Of a stretch of DNA of 32,506 nucleotides, positions 15,808-24,669 are shown piece after piece. Source of the DNA: Acidobacteriota bacterium (GTDB lineage Bacteria; Acidobacteriota; Terriglobia; Acidiferrales; UBA7541); assembly GCA_003223245.1 (NCBI GenBank), contig QHYI01000146.1:1-32506 (forward strand), written 5' to 3'. The notes under the pieces were generated by a model, which saw only the letters and a list, made by a program, of their open reading frames with translations, did not search any database and had not been told where the DNA came from. The translations under genes and the position numbers were made by a program. Numbering within the stretch: the stretch's first letter is position 1; each line of letters begins with the position of its first letter.

Positions 15808-17268
15808 TCAAAAGTCGAAGTCGAATCCGAAAAGCAAGCTTTGACTCCACACCCCCGGGCACGTTGCTGTACACGGGATGCTGCCCACGCCATTGCCGCT
15901 CAGCGGAATAGACCCGGCGGTCTTCACTAACGAAAACTCGTTGTGCCAAGCAAGCCCCGCACGACTGAACATGATGGGATACCATCGGTAGCCAGCCGTA
16001 TAGGCATCAATGTCGCCTAAGTTGCTGGGGTTTGACGTGAGCGCTTGCCTTGACATGCGGATAATTTCGTAGCGCCCGGTCAGAACCAGTTGCGGGCTGT
16101 AGTAGTAGTGCGTTTCAATGAAGCCGCCGTTCCACTTTGGCGCTTGAGCGCCGGCCGGAAGCGGCACATTCGCGGGAGTTGCTGTGCCAAGAAATACGTT
16201 GTCATACCCATGCAGAAAAAATGGCAGGAACTCCCATTTCCCCTGAAGGATATAAAGATCTCCAGCGAAACCCACACGATAAAATGACTTATTCCCCAAG
16301 CCGGTACCTGGTATAGGCTCGCCGCCACCGAAGGTCTGCGAGAACGTTGGTCTCCGGCCAGCGTAGGCGTATCCCCCCAGCCTCTGGAGCCCCAGTCGCC
16401 CAACCTGGAACGCTTGGCTGAAAGTGACGTACCCGTCGTAGGTGCGGTTCGAGGGCAGGCCAGGGTTGCCACTGTTACTACTCACGAGCGACGCCGAATA
16501 GCGCGTGTAGCTGTTTGCGGAATGGCCCATCAATTCAACGCCAATCTGATTGTCTCCGAGTCCGAAATCGTTCGAAGCTCCCACTGGCACGAAGTGATAG
16601 GTCTGGTAGAAACCCCCGTTTGCGGATAGGAATAGGAATCGTTTTTCGGAAATCAGGTTGTCGAGCTCAAACTTCCCGAACTTTACATTCACCCATCGGC
16701 TGTTGAGCAAATTGTCAAAGCGCACGAATGCGTTTTCGAAGCCGAAGGTCCCATCCGAGTCCAAGGAAGGAAGCAAGGAAAAGGAAATATTCTTGTAGAG
16801 TGTCCCCGCCGTCCACACGTCCATTCCCGAGAGGTCAAAACCGTGTTGCTCCACGACGGAGCCGTTTGGCGGAGCGCCGTCGACAGGCTGATGATTCGTG
16901 CGTTCGCGGTGCCAATTCGGCGTCATCCGGAACGTTATCGGCCAATAGCTCGGATTCTGCCAGATGGGGGAGTCGCGATCGTTCATGAGCTGGTATCCGT
17001 TGTCGCGGAAGACTTGGCCAAAGTTGTTCAATTCGGGCCACGCTGTGTGGCACGCGGAACATGGCAGCCCGTACTTTCGCGCAAACGCAGGGATCGCACG
17101 GACATTGCCGCCCGGGAGAGGCTCGGCAGAAGCGGAACGACTATCCGCAAGGATGACGGCAAAGAGAAGAAGCCCTAGGAAAAGCGACAATGCCAGCCAC
17201 AAAATGCTCTTCTTCGCCAAATGTCTTGCACGTTCGCCCATATCGCCTCCTGAGTATTGGCTACCCAT
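15808..17268 (-). CDS. Outer-membrane monoheme cytochrome-porin with Cyc2-like architecture
   Basis: A 486-residue protein with an N-terminal export signal (hydrophobic core about 20-42), one c-type heme site CSACH (70-74) and a C-terminal beta-barrel of about 380 residues rich in alternating aromatic strands, ending in FGFDFDF, a barrel-type C-terminus. The heme environment IPAFARKYGLPCSACHTAWP and the following ELNNFGQVFRDNGYQL match the conserved N-terminus of fused cytochrome-porins such as Cyc2, the outer-membrane Fe(II) oxidase of iron oxidisers. Size (about 450-490) also agrees. Fe(II) oxidation is not proven: related cytochrome-porins occur in non-iron-oxidisers. The diheme cytochrome follows in the same unit. 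Tandem start codons, each with its own AGGAGG, lie at 17268 and 17241; a GTG at 17271 is also in frame. Confidence 0.8.
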   Translation of the reverse strand: MGSQYSGGDMGERARHLAKKSILWLALSLFLGLLLFAVILADSRSASAEPLPGGNVRAIPAFARKYGLPCSACHTAWPELNNFGQVFRDNGYQLMNDRDSPIWQNPSYWPITFRMTPNWHRERTNHQPVDGAPPNGSVVEQHGFDLSGMDVWTAGTLYKNISFSLLPSLDSDGTFGFENAFVRFDNLLNSRWVNVKFGKFELDNLISEKRFLFLSANGGFYQTYHFVPVGASNDFGLGDNQIGVELMGHSANSYTRYSASLVSSNSGNPGLPSNRTYDGYVTFSQAFQVGRLGLQRLGGYAYAGRRPTFSQTFGGGEPIPGTGLGNKSFYRVGFAGDLYILQGKWEFLPFFLHGYDNVFLGTATPANVPLPAGAQAPKWNGGFIETHYYYSPQLVLTGRYEIIRMSRQALTSNPSNLGDIDAYTAGYRWYPIMFSRAGLAWHNEFSLVKTAGSIPLSGNGVGSIPCTATCPGVWSQSLLFGFDFDF

Positions 17269-17280
17269 CACACTCCTCCT
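17246..17280 (-). promoter_or_regulatory. Tandem ribosome binding sites before the cytochrome-porin
   Basis: AGGAGG at 17280-17275 lies six bases before the ATG at 17268, and a second AGGAGG at 17251-17246 lies four bases before an in-frame ATG at 17241. Both could work; the shorter protein lacks nine residues (start MGERARHLAKK) and would still carry the full export signal. The better-spaced first site is preferred. Confidence 0.55.
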
Positions 17281-17459
17281 GGAAGATCGGGATTAACGGT
17301 ACATGGAACGGGGAGACACCCTCCAACCGACGAGCCCCGTGGTGCGTAGACAACCCAGGGGAAATTTTTGATGAAAGAAGCTGAATAGGCCCTGGAGAAT
17401 CCGCCGAGTCTCTCCCTTCGAAGAGACGACCTGTTCGGTTTCTCCGTGGACCGAACGCG

Positions 17460-17489
17460 AATCTACCGCGAGAAAAAAACCCATGTCAA
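17460..17489 (-). promoter_or_regulatory. Candidate promoter of the cytochrome unit
   Basis: Reading the minus strand, TTGACA (17489-17484) and TAGATT (17465-17460) are 18 bases apart, close to the sigma-70 consensus. Initiation near 17453 would give a leader of about 185 bases before the cytochrome-porin start. Confidence 0.5.
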
Positions 17490-17548
17490 GCGTTTTGTCA
17501 CTTTTGGAAATTTTTTTGAGCTTGAAATTCCGCTACTGGCGCGATTAC

Positions 17549-17581
17549 GTAAATTCGGCGTAAATTCGGCGTAAAGTCGGC
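17549..17581. repeat. Three tandem 11-base repeats
   Basis: GTAAATTCGGC is present twice head-to-tail (17549-17559 and 17560-17570) and a third copy with one change, GTAAAGTCGGC, follows (17571-17581). Eleven bases is close to one helical turn, so a DNA-binding protein would find its sites on the same face. The array lies in the divergent spacer, 60 bases upstream of the candidate cytochrome promoter and 300 bases upstream of the SH3-protein gene. Confidence 0.7.
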
Positions 17582-17881
17582 CGTTTTCTTTCGCAGATTT
17601 GCCGGGAAAGCCGAGGCTTTTCCGCAAAATGTTTGCAACCGTCGATCATGTTTTACAAAACCAGCTTTAGCCTTACAGTGGTCTCAAGCTGTGAACTGGA
17701 TGGTATGCACGATTTTCTCTGCCCAGACGGTAAGCATATCGAATTGCCTCACGCCTCCACCCCTCCCTAGCGCCGGTCGCTGGTCAGCAATTCGTTGCCC
17801 TACTTTTGAGGGTTGACATTCCTCTGCCCCGCGCGGTAGGAAAAGACCTGGACGCAATCGTCCCCCGGAGCAGAAGCAAAT

Positions 17882-18793
17882 ATGCGTGACACAGCACAAG
17901 GCGCAAAGCACGACTACGTTTGGCGCAAATCACCACCGATATCGGTGGGCTTCGGATTGGGCACCGCGATGCTCTGCGCGTTTTTGCTGGTACCGCGAGC
18001 ATACGCCTCGAAGGACCGTGACACACCCAGTCCAGGTTTCGTGACTGAATTCTCTGCTCCCATCGAAGACGTCATCGAGGCCTTACAGGAAGTGCTGCAG
18101 GATGGAACGATCCATGGAACACTCATGTTTGAAAAAGAGCCGGCGCTTACTGGGGCGATTGCTGTAGAGTCGACTCCACTGTTTGGAGCTTGGAAGGGTG
18201 CAGGCAAGGTCTTCTATAAGATTCGCAACGATGCCCTAGCTCCCCGGCATTTCCAGGGGAGTGCCGACCAAGGAACGATCGCCGTTCGTTATGTGGTCGC
18301 GGGTGTTAGCGCAGAACGGACGCGCTTACGCATTGACGCCATTTTTGTTGAAACGGCCCAACGCGCAACGCACCCCTCCGATGGCACAGTCGAATCCAGC
18401 GAATGCAAGGCGATTCAGGATCATCTTCAGGCGATGCAACTTGCCGAACGGGAAGCGGCAGACGCTCAGCGGCGTCGCGAGAGTGCGGACCTTGCCCGAC
18501 AAACCTTCATCCGGCAGCGCGAGGACGAAGCAGCTCTTCTAGCCTCGGCAAAGTCTTCCGCACAAGATCTCGAGCAGCGCATCGATTCTTTACGGCGCGA
18601 GATACAGAGACGGATTAAAGCACCCGGCGCCAGTTTGAAAGCGGCACCATTTCGCTCAGCAGCCACCCTGACCAATCTCACCCCCCAGACCGAGGTTGTT
18701 GTCCTGATCGTGACTCCCCACTGGTACGGCGTAGAAACTCCCAGCGGTCAGCACGGATGGCTTCCTCTAGACCAATTGGAACCCCTGCCGTGA
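17882..18793 (+). CDS. Exported protein with coiled coil and C-terminal SH3-like domain
   Basis: A 303-residue protein not assigned to a named family. After a cytoplasmic N-terminus a hydrophobic export segment (about 21-42, GFGLGTAMLCAFLLV) ends near AYASK. An N-terminal domain of about 110 residues follows (FSAPIEDVIEALQEVLQDG). A charged coiled coil (about 178-243, rich in Ala, Arg, Glu and Gln) leads to a C-terminal bacterial SH3-like domain (about 250-303) with TEVVVLIVTPHWYGVETP and HGWLPLDQLE. Bacterial SH3 domains usually bind peptidoglycan or protein ligands at the cell envelope. The next gene starts with a GTG that overlaps this stop by four bases (GTGA, 18790-18793) and encodes a protein with related parts, so they probably act together. 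An internal ATG at MLCAFLL could be an alternative start. Confidence 0.78.
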   Translation: MRDTAQGAKHDYVWRKSPPISVGFGLGTAMLCAFLLVPRAYASKDRDTPSPGFVTEFSAPIEDVIEALQEVLQDGTIHGTLMFEKEPALTGAIAVESTPLFGAWKGAGKVFYKIRNDALAPRHFQGSADQGTIAVRYVVAGVSAERTRLRIDAIFVETAQRATHPSDGTVESSECKAIQDHLQAMQLAEREAADAQRRRESADLARQTFIRQREDEAALLASAKSSAQDLEQRIDSLRREIQRRIKAPGASLKAAPFRSAATLTNLTPQTEVVVLIVTPHWYGVETPSGQHGWLPLDQLEPLP

Positions 18794-20100
18794 GAAAATA
18801 CAGATACGCCAAATGCAGCTTGCCATTTCTTACGTTTTGTGTGTTTTTCACTTGGGGCATTTCATCTCCGCTGCCGCTGATTGCCCAAGCCGTCCCTTAT
18901 GCTCGGACCTATGCCAAGTCGAATGAAGCAGTGGACAATGCCTTAAAAGAAATGCAAGCCTACACTGGCCAAAGACTACCGGTTCTTGACGGTTTCGTGG
19001 CCAATGCAGATCATCCCCTCGATCACTACCAGCGCGCCTTCTACCAATTCTCGATCGACCTTCTGCCTGCAGGGTCCGCCAGCACCGTTGTCCGCGTCAC
19101 CGCAAAAATCACGGCGTGGTATACCGACCGCGAGCCGTGGAAGTCGGGCTACCAAGTGCTGCCCTCGAACGGCCGGCTAGAGTTGGACCTTCTTGACAGA
19201 CTCAGCGACAAGCTCGGCGGGAAGCCCGCTGCCTCTCGATCCGCTTCGGAGGTCGAAGCTCCAAAAGCGAAGTTGGACCTCTCTGGCTTGGCGAGCAGTC
19301 CTCTCAAATCAAGCACCATTCCCGTCCCGGCTCCGACTCTCTCCGCAAGGACGGCGCCGGGCGGATCACACGATGAAGAAGTACCTGCCCTTCGAGCCCA
19401 GCGGGAGGAAGAAGAGAAGCGCATGCGACAGCTCAACGAAGAGCTCCAGAATCTTGAGGAGATCCGGCGCAGCCAAGCGCATCCTGTGAATCTTGTCGTG
19501 GTTAACAAGGCCAGCACGCCCGTACTCGCCCGACCCGCCGCGGACTCTCGCGTTCTCTTCCTGGCCGCGGTCGATGACGAATTCGAGCTTCTTGAGGCCA
19601 AGGGTGAATGGATTCACGTGGAGATTTCCGGTCCATTGCGTGGATATATTCGCCGAAGCAATCTGGATTTGCCCGAGTATCTCGCTTCGCGGTCAAAATC
19701 GCCAGACGGGACGACTGCCGATGAGAAGCCGGAGGTCTTCCGCGTGGAGCGCGAGGAAACCAGGATCTTCCCCATCAAATGGGAGCCGTTGACTGGGAAG
19801 TCCGTAAAGATATATACGGTCCGGCCGATTTCACAAGACTTGAAGGAAACAGATGCTGCTGCGAAGCTCAATTTCGCGTTTTCCCTGTTCCAGAAATTCT
19901 CAGAAGATTCAAGTGGCGGGGCAGCGCCGGGAGTCGAGGGGGTTGTCGTTACTTTTGATTTCGCCGATGGCGGCATCATAGGGACCACGTTCGCAGACCT
20001 AAAGCAGATGATGGCTGGCTCGCTCTCCCGAGACAATTTCTGGAAACTCTGTTATTTGGATCCTCCTGACGCCTTTCAGCCATCACCTCAGCCGCATTGA
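18790..20100 (+). CDS. Exported protein with coiled coil and SH3-like domain, partner of the preceding gene
   Basis: A 436-residue exported protein of no named family. The GTG at 18790 overlaps the previous stop (GTGA) and is preferred to an upstream in-frame codon at 18757 that would give an unlikely 37-base overlap. It starts VRKYRYAKCSLPF, with a hydrophobic signal to about residue 35 (PLIAQA). Next come an alpha/beta domain (about 40-135), a low-complexity linker, and a coiled coil (about 195-230, AQREEEEKRMRQLNEELQ). An SH3-like domain (about 235-300: VNLVVVNKASTPVLARP, EWIHVEISGPLRGYIRRS) precedes a C-terminal domain (about 320-436). Shared N-domain, coiled coil and SH3 order with the upstream protein suggests ancient duplication or heteromeric assembly. 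A role in the cell envelope is inferred from export and SH3 content only. Confidence 0.78.
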   Translation: MRKYRYAKCSLPFLTFCVFFTWGISSPLPLIAQAVPYARTYAKSNEAVDNALKEMQAYTGQRLPVLDGFVANADHPLDHYQRAFYQFSIDLLPAGSASTVVRVTAKITAWYTDREPWKSGYQVLPSNGRLELDLLDRLSDKLGGKPAASRSASEVEAPKAKLDLSGLASSPLKSSTIPVPAPTLSARTAPGGSHDEEVPALRAQREEEEKRMRQLNEELQNLEEIRRSQAHPVNLVVVNKASTPVLARPAADSRVLFLAAVDDEFELLEAKGEWIHVEISGPLRGYIRRSNLDLPEYLASRSKSPDGTTADEKPEVFRVEREETRIFPIKWEPLTGKSVKIYTVRPISQDLKETDAAAKLNFAFSLFQKFSEDSSGGAAPGVEGVVVTFDFADGGIIGTTFADLKQMMAGSLSRDNFWKLCYLDPPDAFQPSPQPH

Positions 20101-20309
20101 TCGCTTTGAGTTCAGAACTCCTGACATACCCTCGTAATGAAGAGAGATACCAAGAAATCCTGCGGGCGATGAAGCAGGCGATGCTGTCTCGTTTCAGCCC
20201 AAGCGATTTCCCTTGCCACGCAAAGCAGGTGAAGCAACAACGCCGTGGAGCAAGATGGCAGGCGCTGCCTGGATTCTTATCGTTGTTTCTTTTTCTCAGC
20301 CGCCATTGA
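20097..20309 (+). CDS. Possible third small gene of the SH3-protein unit
   Basis: A 70-codon frame begins with TTG at 20097, overlapping the preceding stop by four bases (TTGA), the same style of overlap as between the two genes before it. It has a helical charged half (PRNEERYQEILRAMKQAML) and a hydrophobic C-terminal stretch (LPGFLSLFLFLS), which could be a tail anchor. No family is recognisable and no ribosome binding site is needed if translation is coupled. It ends ten bases before the convergent aldo/keto reductase. It could equally be a chance frame. Confidence 0.35.
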   Translation: MIALSSELLTYPRNEERYQEILRAMKQAMLSRFSPSDFPCHAKQVKQQRRGARWQALPGFLSLFLFLSRH

Positions 20310-20318
20310 GATTGCACC

Positions 20319-21329
<1,011 letters not shown>

Positions 21330-21545
21330 TTACTTCGCGCTGTTACCGTCTATATCGCTACCAGGTTCCAACCAAACTGTTTTTCCCTTTTGAGTCGGGG
21401 TAGTTGCCAGATAGATAAAGCCGCTTGTCGGTGTTGCACCGTGCCAATGCTCTACACCCGTCCAAGGAAACGCGGCGAACAGAATATCAGCAAGTCTCAG
21501 TGGACTTAATATACGTCTGAAAGCCGGTCTCTCAAGCGATTGGCC
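21330..21545 (-). pseudogene. 3' remnant of a cupin-domain gene
   Basis: A minus-strand frame of 72 codons without a start, bounded by a stop at 21546-21548, encodes RLADILFAAFPWTGVEHWHG followed by ATPTSGFIYLATT, and ends near LEPGSDIDGNSAK. The HWHGATPT segment is the characteristic second-motif region of small cupins (…KHWHGAxPTT…). The first metal motif and the N-terminal half are missing. It precedes the aldo/keto reductase in the same orientation. Confidence 0.55.
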
Positions 21546-21904
21546 TTAGCGCGGACGTCGGCAAACAAGAAATCCATTCGATTCCGTGGGCTTGCCCGCG
21601 TTAACTCGGGTGCGATCCACGGTGATCCGTATTGCCAAGCGGCCGGCGAGTTTGACGAGTACTAAGCCATACACTCAAAACGCATACGTATGGTCCATTA
21701 TGTTTATCGTCATAAATTCCGTTTAGTAATTAATGCTTGACATGCGCGAGTAAGCGGGCGCAGAATCTCGCGCAGTCCCGGGGTTCCCTTTCTCAGTGCG
21801 CCTTCTGATGGGTTTTCTACACGTATTCTCAGGAGGCAGCGCATCACTCGTCAGCGAGCAGAGTCCGTTTGTGCGCGCTGCCGATGTGCTCAAGGAGAAC
21901 AACA
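21546..21904. other. Intergenic region with a candidate promoter for the Tat-exported protein
   Basis: No protein family is recognisable here; an AT-rich patch lies at about 21660-21735. TTGACA at 21737-21742 and CAGAAT at 21761-21766 are 18 bases apart and could be the promoter of the gene starting at 21905, leaving a leader of about 130 bases. AAGGAG at 21892-21897 is its ribosome binding site. Confidence 0.4.
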
Positions 21905-22873
21905 ATGATTGAAAAGGACTCTACTTCCTGGAGGAAACTTCAGTACCAGCGTCTAAGCCGGCGCAATCTCATTCGAGGGGCAGCCGGCACCGCGACCGGA
22001 GCTGGACTTGTGCTCGGCTCGGGATTGCGATTTCCGGCATTGGCACAAGAGGCAGAGGAGGAAACCTGTCGCAATCTTCCGCGGCCTATCCCCCATATCA
22101 CGACACCACCGGGGCAACACGTGTTCTTCCCCGGGCCGCCCGACGGCAGTGCGCCATCAACCTTTCCCCACTTCCCCAACGCTGGCTTTGATCCGTCAAC
22201 CGTCACCGACTTTCAGGGGATGATCGGCCAAGCCGACCTGTTTTTCACGGGGACGGGAACAAAGCTGGATACCGGCGAGAGTGCAACGTACGGATTCCAC
22301 ACCGACTGGAGGTTCATGACCGGCGTGTTCATTGGAGTAGACGGGCACCACCACAACGGCACGTTGTCGTTCATATGACTCGATAGTCTGCCGACGGGTC
22401 CGTCGGCAGGAAACCCGTTGGGTTTGCCAGGCAGCCCACTTGGATTCCATTCGTGGGACGCGGGGATTTCTGAGAGCCTGGTTTTCTGGACCACTCCACT
22501 GCCACCCGGCTCAGCCAAGGTGGATTTGGCCCGTGGCACAGCCAGCCTCAAGGCAAAAAACGTTTGCTCCGTCTTTGACGCTTTCACGGTTGCCAACAGC
22601 CTCAGCTCGGACCGCTCACTGGGATTTGCCAGCGGAATCATCAATTCGCTGGACATCGAGTGGAGCGGTGTAACCAAGAGCTTCCCGGGGATCCATGACT
22701 CCGCAAACCGCTTCATGGGCAACTTCTTCCAGATTGGCAGCGTGACCATCGCTGTCACGGCAACGACACCGGTGAGCACCGGGCAGGGCTTCCGGTTCGT
22801 CTCCGATCCAGCGTCGACGATCGTCAACTTTGCGCAAATCGGCAGCGAAAGTAACGGCGTTTTCTTTTCTTGA
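21905..22873 (+). pseudogene. Tat-exported hypothetical protein interrupted by a single in-frame TGA
   Basis: One continuous reading frame of 322 codons apart from a TGA at 22376-22378 (codon 158). The start at ATG 21905 has AAGGAG eight bases upstream. The N-terminus carries a twin-arginine signal (SRRNLIRGAAGTATGAG, then a hydrophobic stretch ending PALAQE), so export is by Tat. The mature part has CRNLPRPIPHITTPPGQH, a His-rich GVDGHHHNGTLSF just before the TGA, and after it LDSLPTGPSAGNPLGLPG and FHSWDAGISESLVFW with no shift in frame or codon quality. I do not recognise the family. A nonsense mutation (from CGA Arg or TGG Trp) or sequencing error is the simplest reading; the perfect hairpin nine bases after the TGA raises recoding as an alternative. 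It precedes the di-heme oxidoreductase. Confidence 0.65.
22388..22409 (+). promoter_or_regulatory. Perfect hairpin just downstream of the in-frame TGA
   Basis: CTGCCGAC (22388-22395) and GTCGGCAG (22402-22409) form an eight-base perfect stem closed by the six-base loop GGGTCC. It begins nine bases after the TGA at 22376-22378, and its loop begins 17 bases after the TGA. Because the region is otherwise coding, the hairpin could be accidental, a stop-associated element, or a recoding signal. Confidence 0.5.
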
Positions 22874-22915
22874 TGCTTCTGAGCTTCGTCGCACGAAGAA
22901 GCGGATCCAAACAAC

Positions 22916-22955
22916 GGCCACGGCGAGCCGCGTATTGATCCGGCTCGCCGTGGCC
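22916..22955 (+). terminator. Strong hairpin, probable terminator
   Basis: GGCCACGGCGAGCCG (22916-22930) is exactly complementary to CGGCTCGCCGTGGCC (22941-22955), with a ten-base loop. The 15-base GC-rich stem lies 43 bases after the stop of the Tat-exported gene and is followed by TTGTAAATTT, a weak T tract. It probably ends or attenuates transcription before the di-heme oxidoreductase, and the symmetric stem could act in both directions. Confidence 0.7.
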
Positions 22956-23004
22956 TTGTAAATTTCCACCGCATCAGGTCTTCAAAGAAACAGTGGAGGG
23001 CGTT

Positions 23005-24669
23005 ATGAGCCAGACTTCTCTAAAAATCTGCCGATCGCTTGCTTTTCTGTCTCCATTTCTGGTGGCCGTGGTGGCATGGTCCCAAAACCCCAATTCACAA
23101 GTCGGGCGGGAAGTCGCAATACCAAGCCATCTGCAAGACGGCGAGGAATTCAGCACGTCTGTGAGCCAGTTAATCCGCTACGGCGCGCAGCTTTTCAATG
23201 CCAGGTTCACAGTCCAAGAAGGAGCAGGCCGTCCCTTGTCGAAAGGAACTGGGGCTCCTCTCTCGGATCTCACTTCTCCGTTGGTGTTCCCACGGAACTT
23301 CGACCGAGTCTCCTCCCCAGATGCAAACTCCTGCTCTGGATGCCACAACGCTCCGCTCCCGGGAGGAGGCGGTGACCGTGTGACGGAAGTGTTCGTCTTG
23401 GCGCAGCGCTTTGATCGACTCACGTTCGATCACAGTGACGGCATCACGACCCGCGGCGCTGAGGACGAGTCCGGAAAGATGGTCACCATGGAGAATGCCA
23501 CAAACGATAGGAAGACGATTGCTATGAACGGATCGGGCTTCATCGAAATGTTGGCTCGGCAGATGACCGCGGATCTGCAGAGAACGCGCGACGGGATCCT
23601 TCCGGGAAATAGCATGGCATTAATGTCGAAGGGAATTTCTTTTGGGGTTTTGTCACGCAAGGCGGACGGCACGTGGGATACGTCGCGAGTGGAAGGTTTG
23701 GCGGCACCGAGCCTCGGCAGCAAAGGCAGCCTGCCAAGCCTGATCATCCGACCGTTGCATCAAACGGGCAATGTGGTCTCCATAAGGCAGTTCAGCAACA
23801 ATGCGTTCAACCATCATCACGGGATGCAGTCGGAAGAACGTTTTTTTCCGCTCGGTCCCGACCCTGACGGCGACGGCTTTGCCAACGAGCTTACAACGGC
23901 CGACTTGACCGCGGTTTCTCTATTCCAGGCTACCCTGCCCGTTCCGGGCCGCGTGATTCCCAATGATCCGGCAGTGGAGCGCGCTAATCTCATGGGCGAG
24001 GCGCTGTTCAATAAGATCGGCTGCGCAACGTGCCATGCTACTCTGTCACTCACTTCCAATAACAATCCGGGTCTCCCGGAACAGCCCGGATGGATCTACT
24101 TTGAGCCTAATCCGTATAATCCGGCCACTGGTCCCAATGCTCCGAACTTGCAACTCGGGCCTGCGAGCTACCCGGTCAGCGCTCCTGCCCTTACCGTGGA
24201 CTTGACGAGCAATTCTTTGCCGCTTCCGCGGTTAAGTCCACAGGCCGGCGTTGTCGTCGTGCCCGCTTACACCGACCTCAAGCTGCATGACATCAGCGCC
24301 ACCAGCAACCCAGCGACAGATCCGGAGTGCGAACCGCTCGACCAGAACCAACCGGCCGGATCGTCCGGCTTCTTTGCGGGGAACTGTAAATTCATCACTC
24401 GCAAGTTATGGGGCTTCTACAACCAGGGCGGAGCCTTCATGCACCACGGGAAGTTTACCACCGCGCGCGAAGCGGTCGAGGCTCACTACGGCGAGGCTCT
24501 CGCCTCGGCGCAAGCATTCGCCAAGCTGACCGCCAAAGAGAAAAACGAGGTGATCGAATTCCTGAAATCGCTGCAGGTTCTGCCGCAGGGCTCGGAATCG
24601 CTAGTTATCGACGAACACGGAAAACCTAAGAATTGGCCCCCATCGACAGATTCTTCGCTGGAAGAATAG
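23005..24669 (+). CDS. Exported di-heme oxidoreductase (cytochrome c peroxidase-like)
   Basis: A 554-residue periplasmic protein of the di-heme oxidoreductase/putative peroxidase group (DHOR, PF06537-like). The ATG at 23005 follows GGAGGG and starts a signal peptide (about 1-26, ending AWSQ); an upstream GTG at 22993 is less likely. Heme sites are CSGCH (110-114) and CATCH (340-344). Typical later motifs include VPAYTDLKLHDIS, FITRKLWGFYNQGGAFMHHG and FTTAREAVEAHYGEA, the family's distal region. Relatives of this group transfer electrons to peroxides or have unknown oxidoreductase roles; the substrate here is unknown. It is preceded by the Tat-exported protein of unknown function and a terminator-like hairpin, and is followed by unassigned sequence. 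Length is larger than classic MauG/CcpA (about 330) but normal for DHOR. Confidence 0.87.
   Translation: MSQTSLKICRSLAFLSPFLVAVVAWSQNPNSQVGREVAIPSHLQDGEEFSTSVSQLIRYGAQLFNARFTVQEGAGRPLSKGTGAPLSDLTSPLVFPRNFDRVSSPDANSCSGCHNAPLPGGGGDRVTEVFVLAQRFDRLTFDHSDGITTRGAEDESGKMVTMENATNDRKTIAMNGSGFIEMLARQMTADLQRTRDGILPGNSMALMSKGISFGVLSRKADGTWDTSRVEGLAAPSLGSKGSLPSLIIRPLHQTGNVVSIRQFSNNAFNHHHGMQSEERFFPLGPDPDGDGFANELTTADLTAVSLFQATLPVPGRVIPNDPAVERANLMGEALFNKIGCATCHATLSLTSNNNPGLPEQPGWIYFEPNPYNPATGPNAPNLQLGPASYPVSAPALTVDLTSNSLPLPRLSPQAGVVVVPAYTDLKLHDISATSNPATDPECEPLDQNQPAGSSGFFAGNCKFITRKLWGFYNQGGAFMHHGKFTTAREAVEAHYGEALASAQAFAKLTAKEKNEVIEFLKSLQVLPQGSESLVIDEHGKPKNWPPSTDSSLEE

Larger units (their letters stand above)
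17272..17881. other. Divergent intergenic region with promoter, repeats and leader hairpin
   Basis: No protein is recognisable in these 610 bases. It holds the leader of the cytochrome unit, its candidate promoter and the 11-base repeats. A perfect six-base stem lies in the leader (GTCTCT at 17408-17413, AGAGAC at 17422-17427, eight-base loop). On the right side it must contain the promoter of the plus-strand SH3-protein gene, for which no clear consensus was found; GGAG lies about 13 bases before its ATG. Confidence 0.5.

Noticed and set aside
17269-17453. Known riboswitch in the cytochrome-porin leader
   Set aside because: GGAGA-like strings recall glycine aptamers, but the conserved core order is not present.
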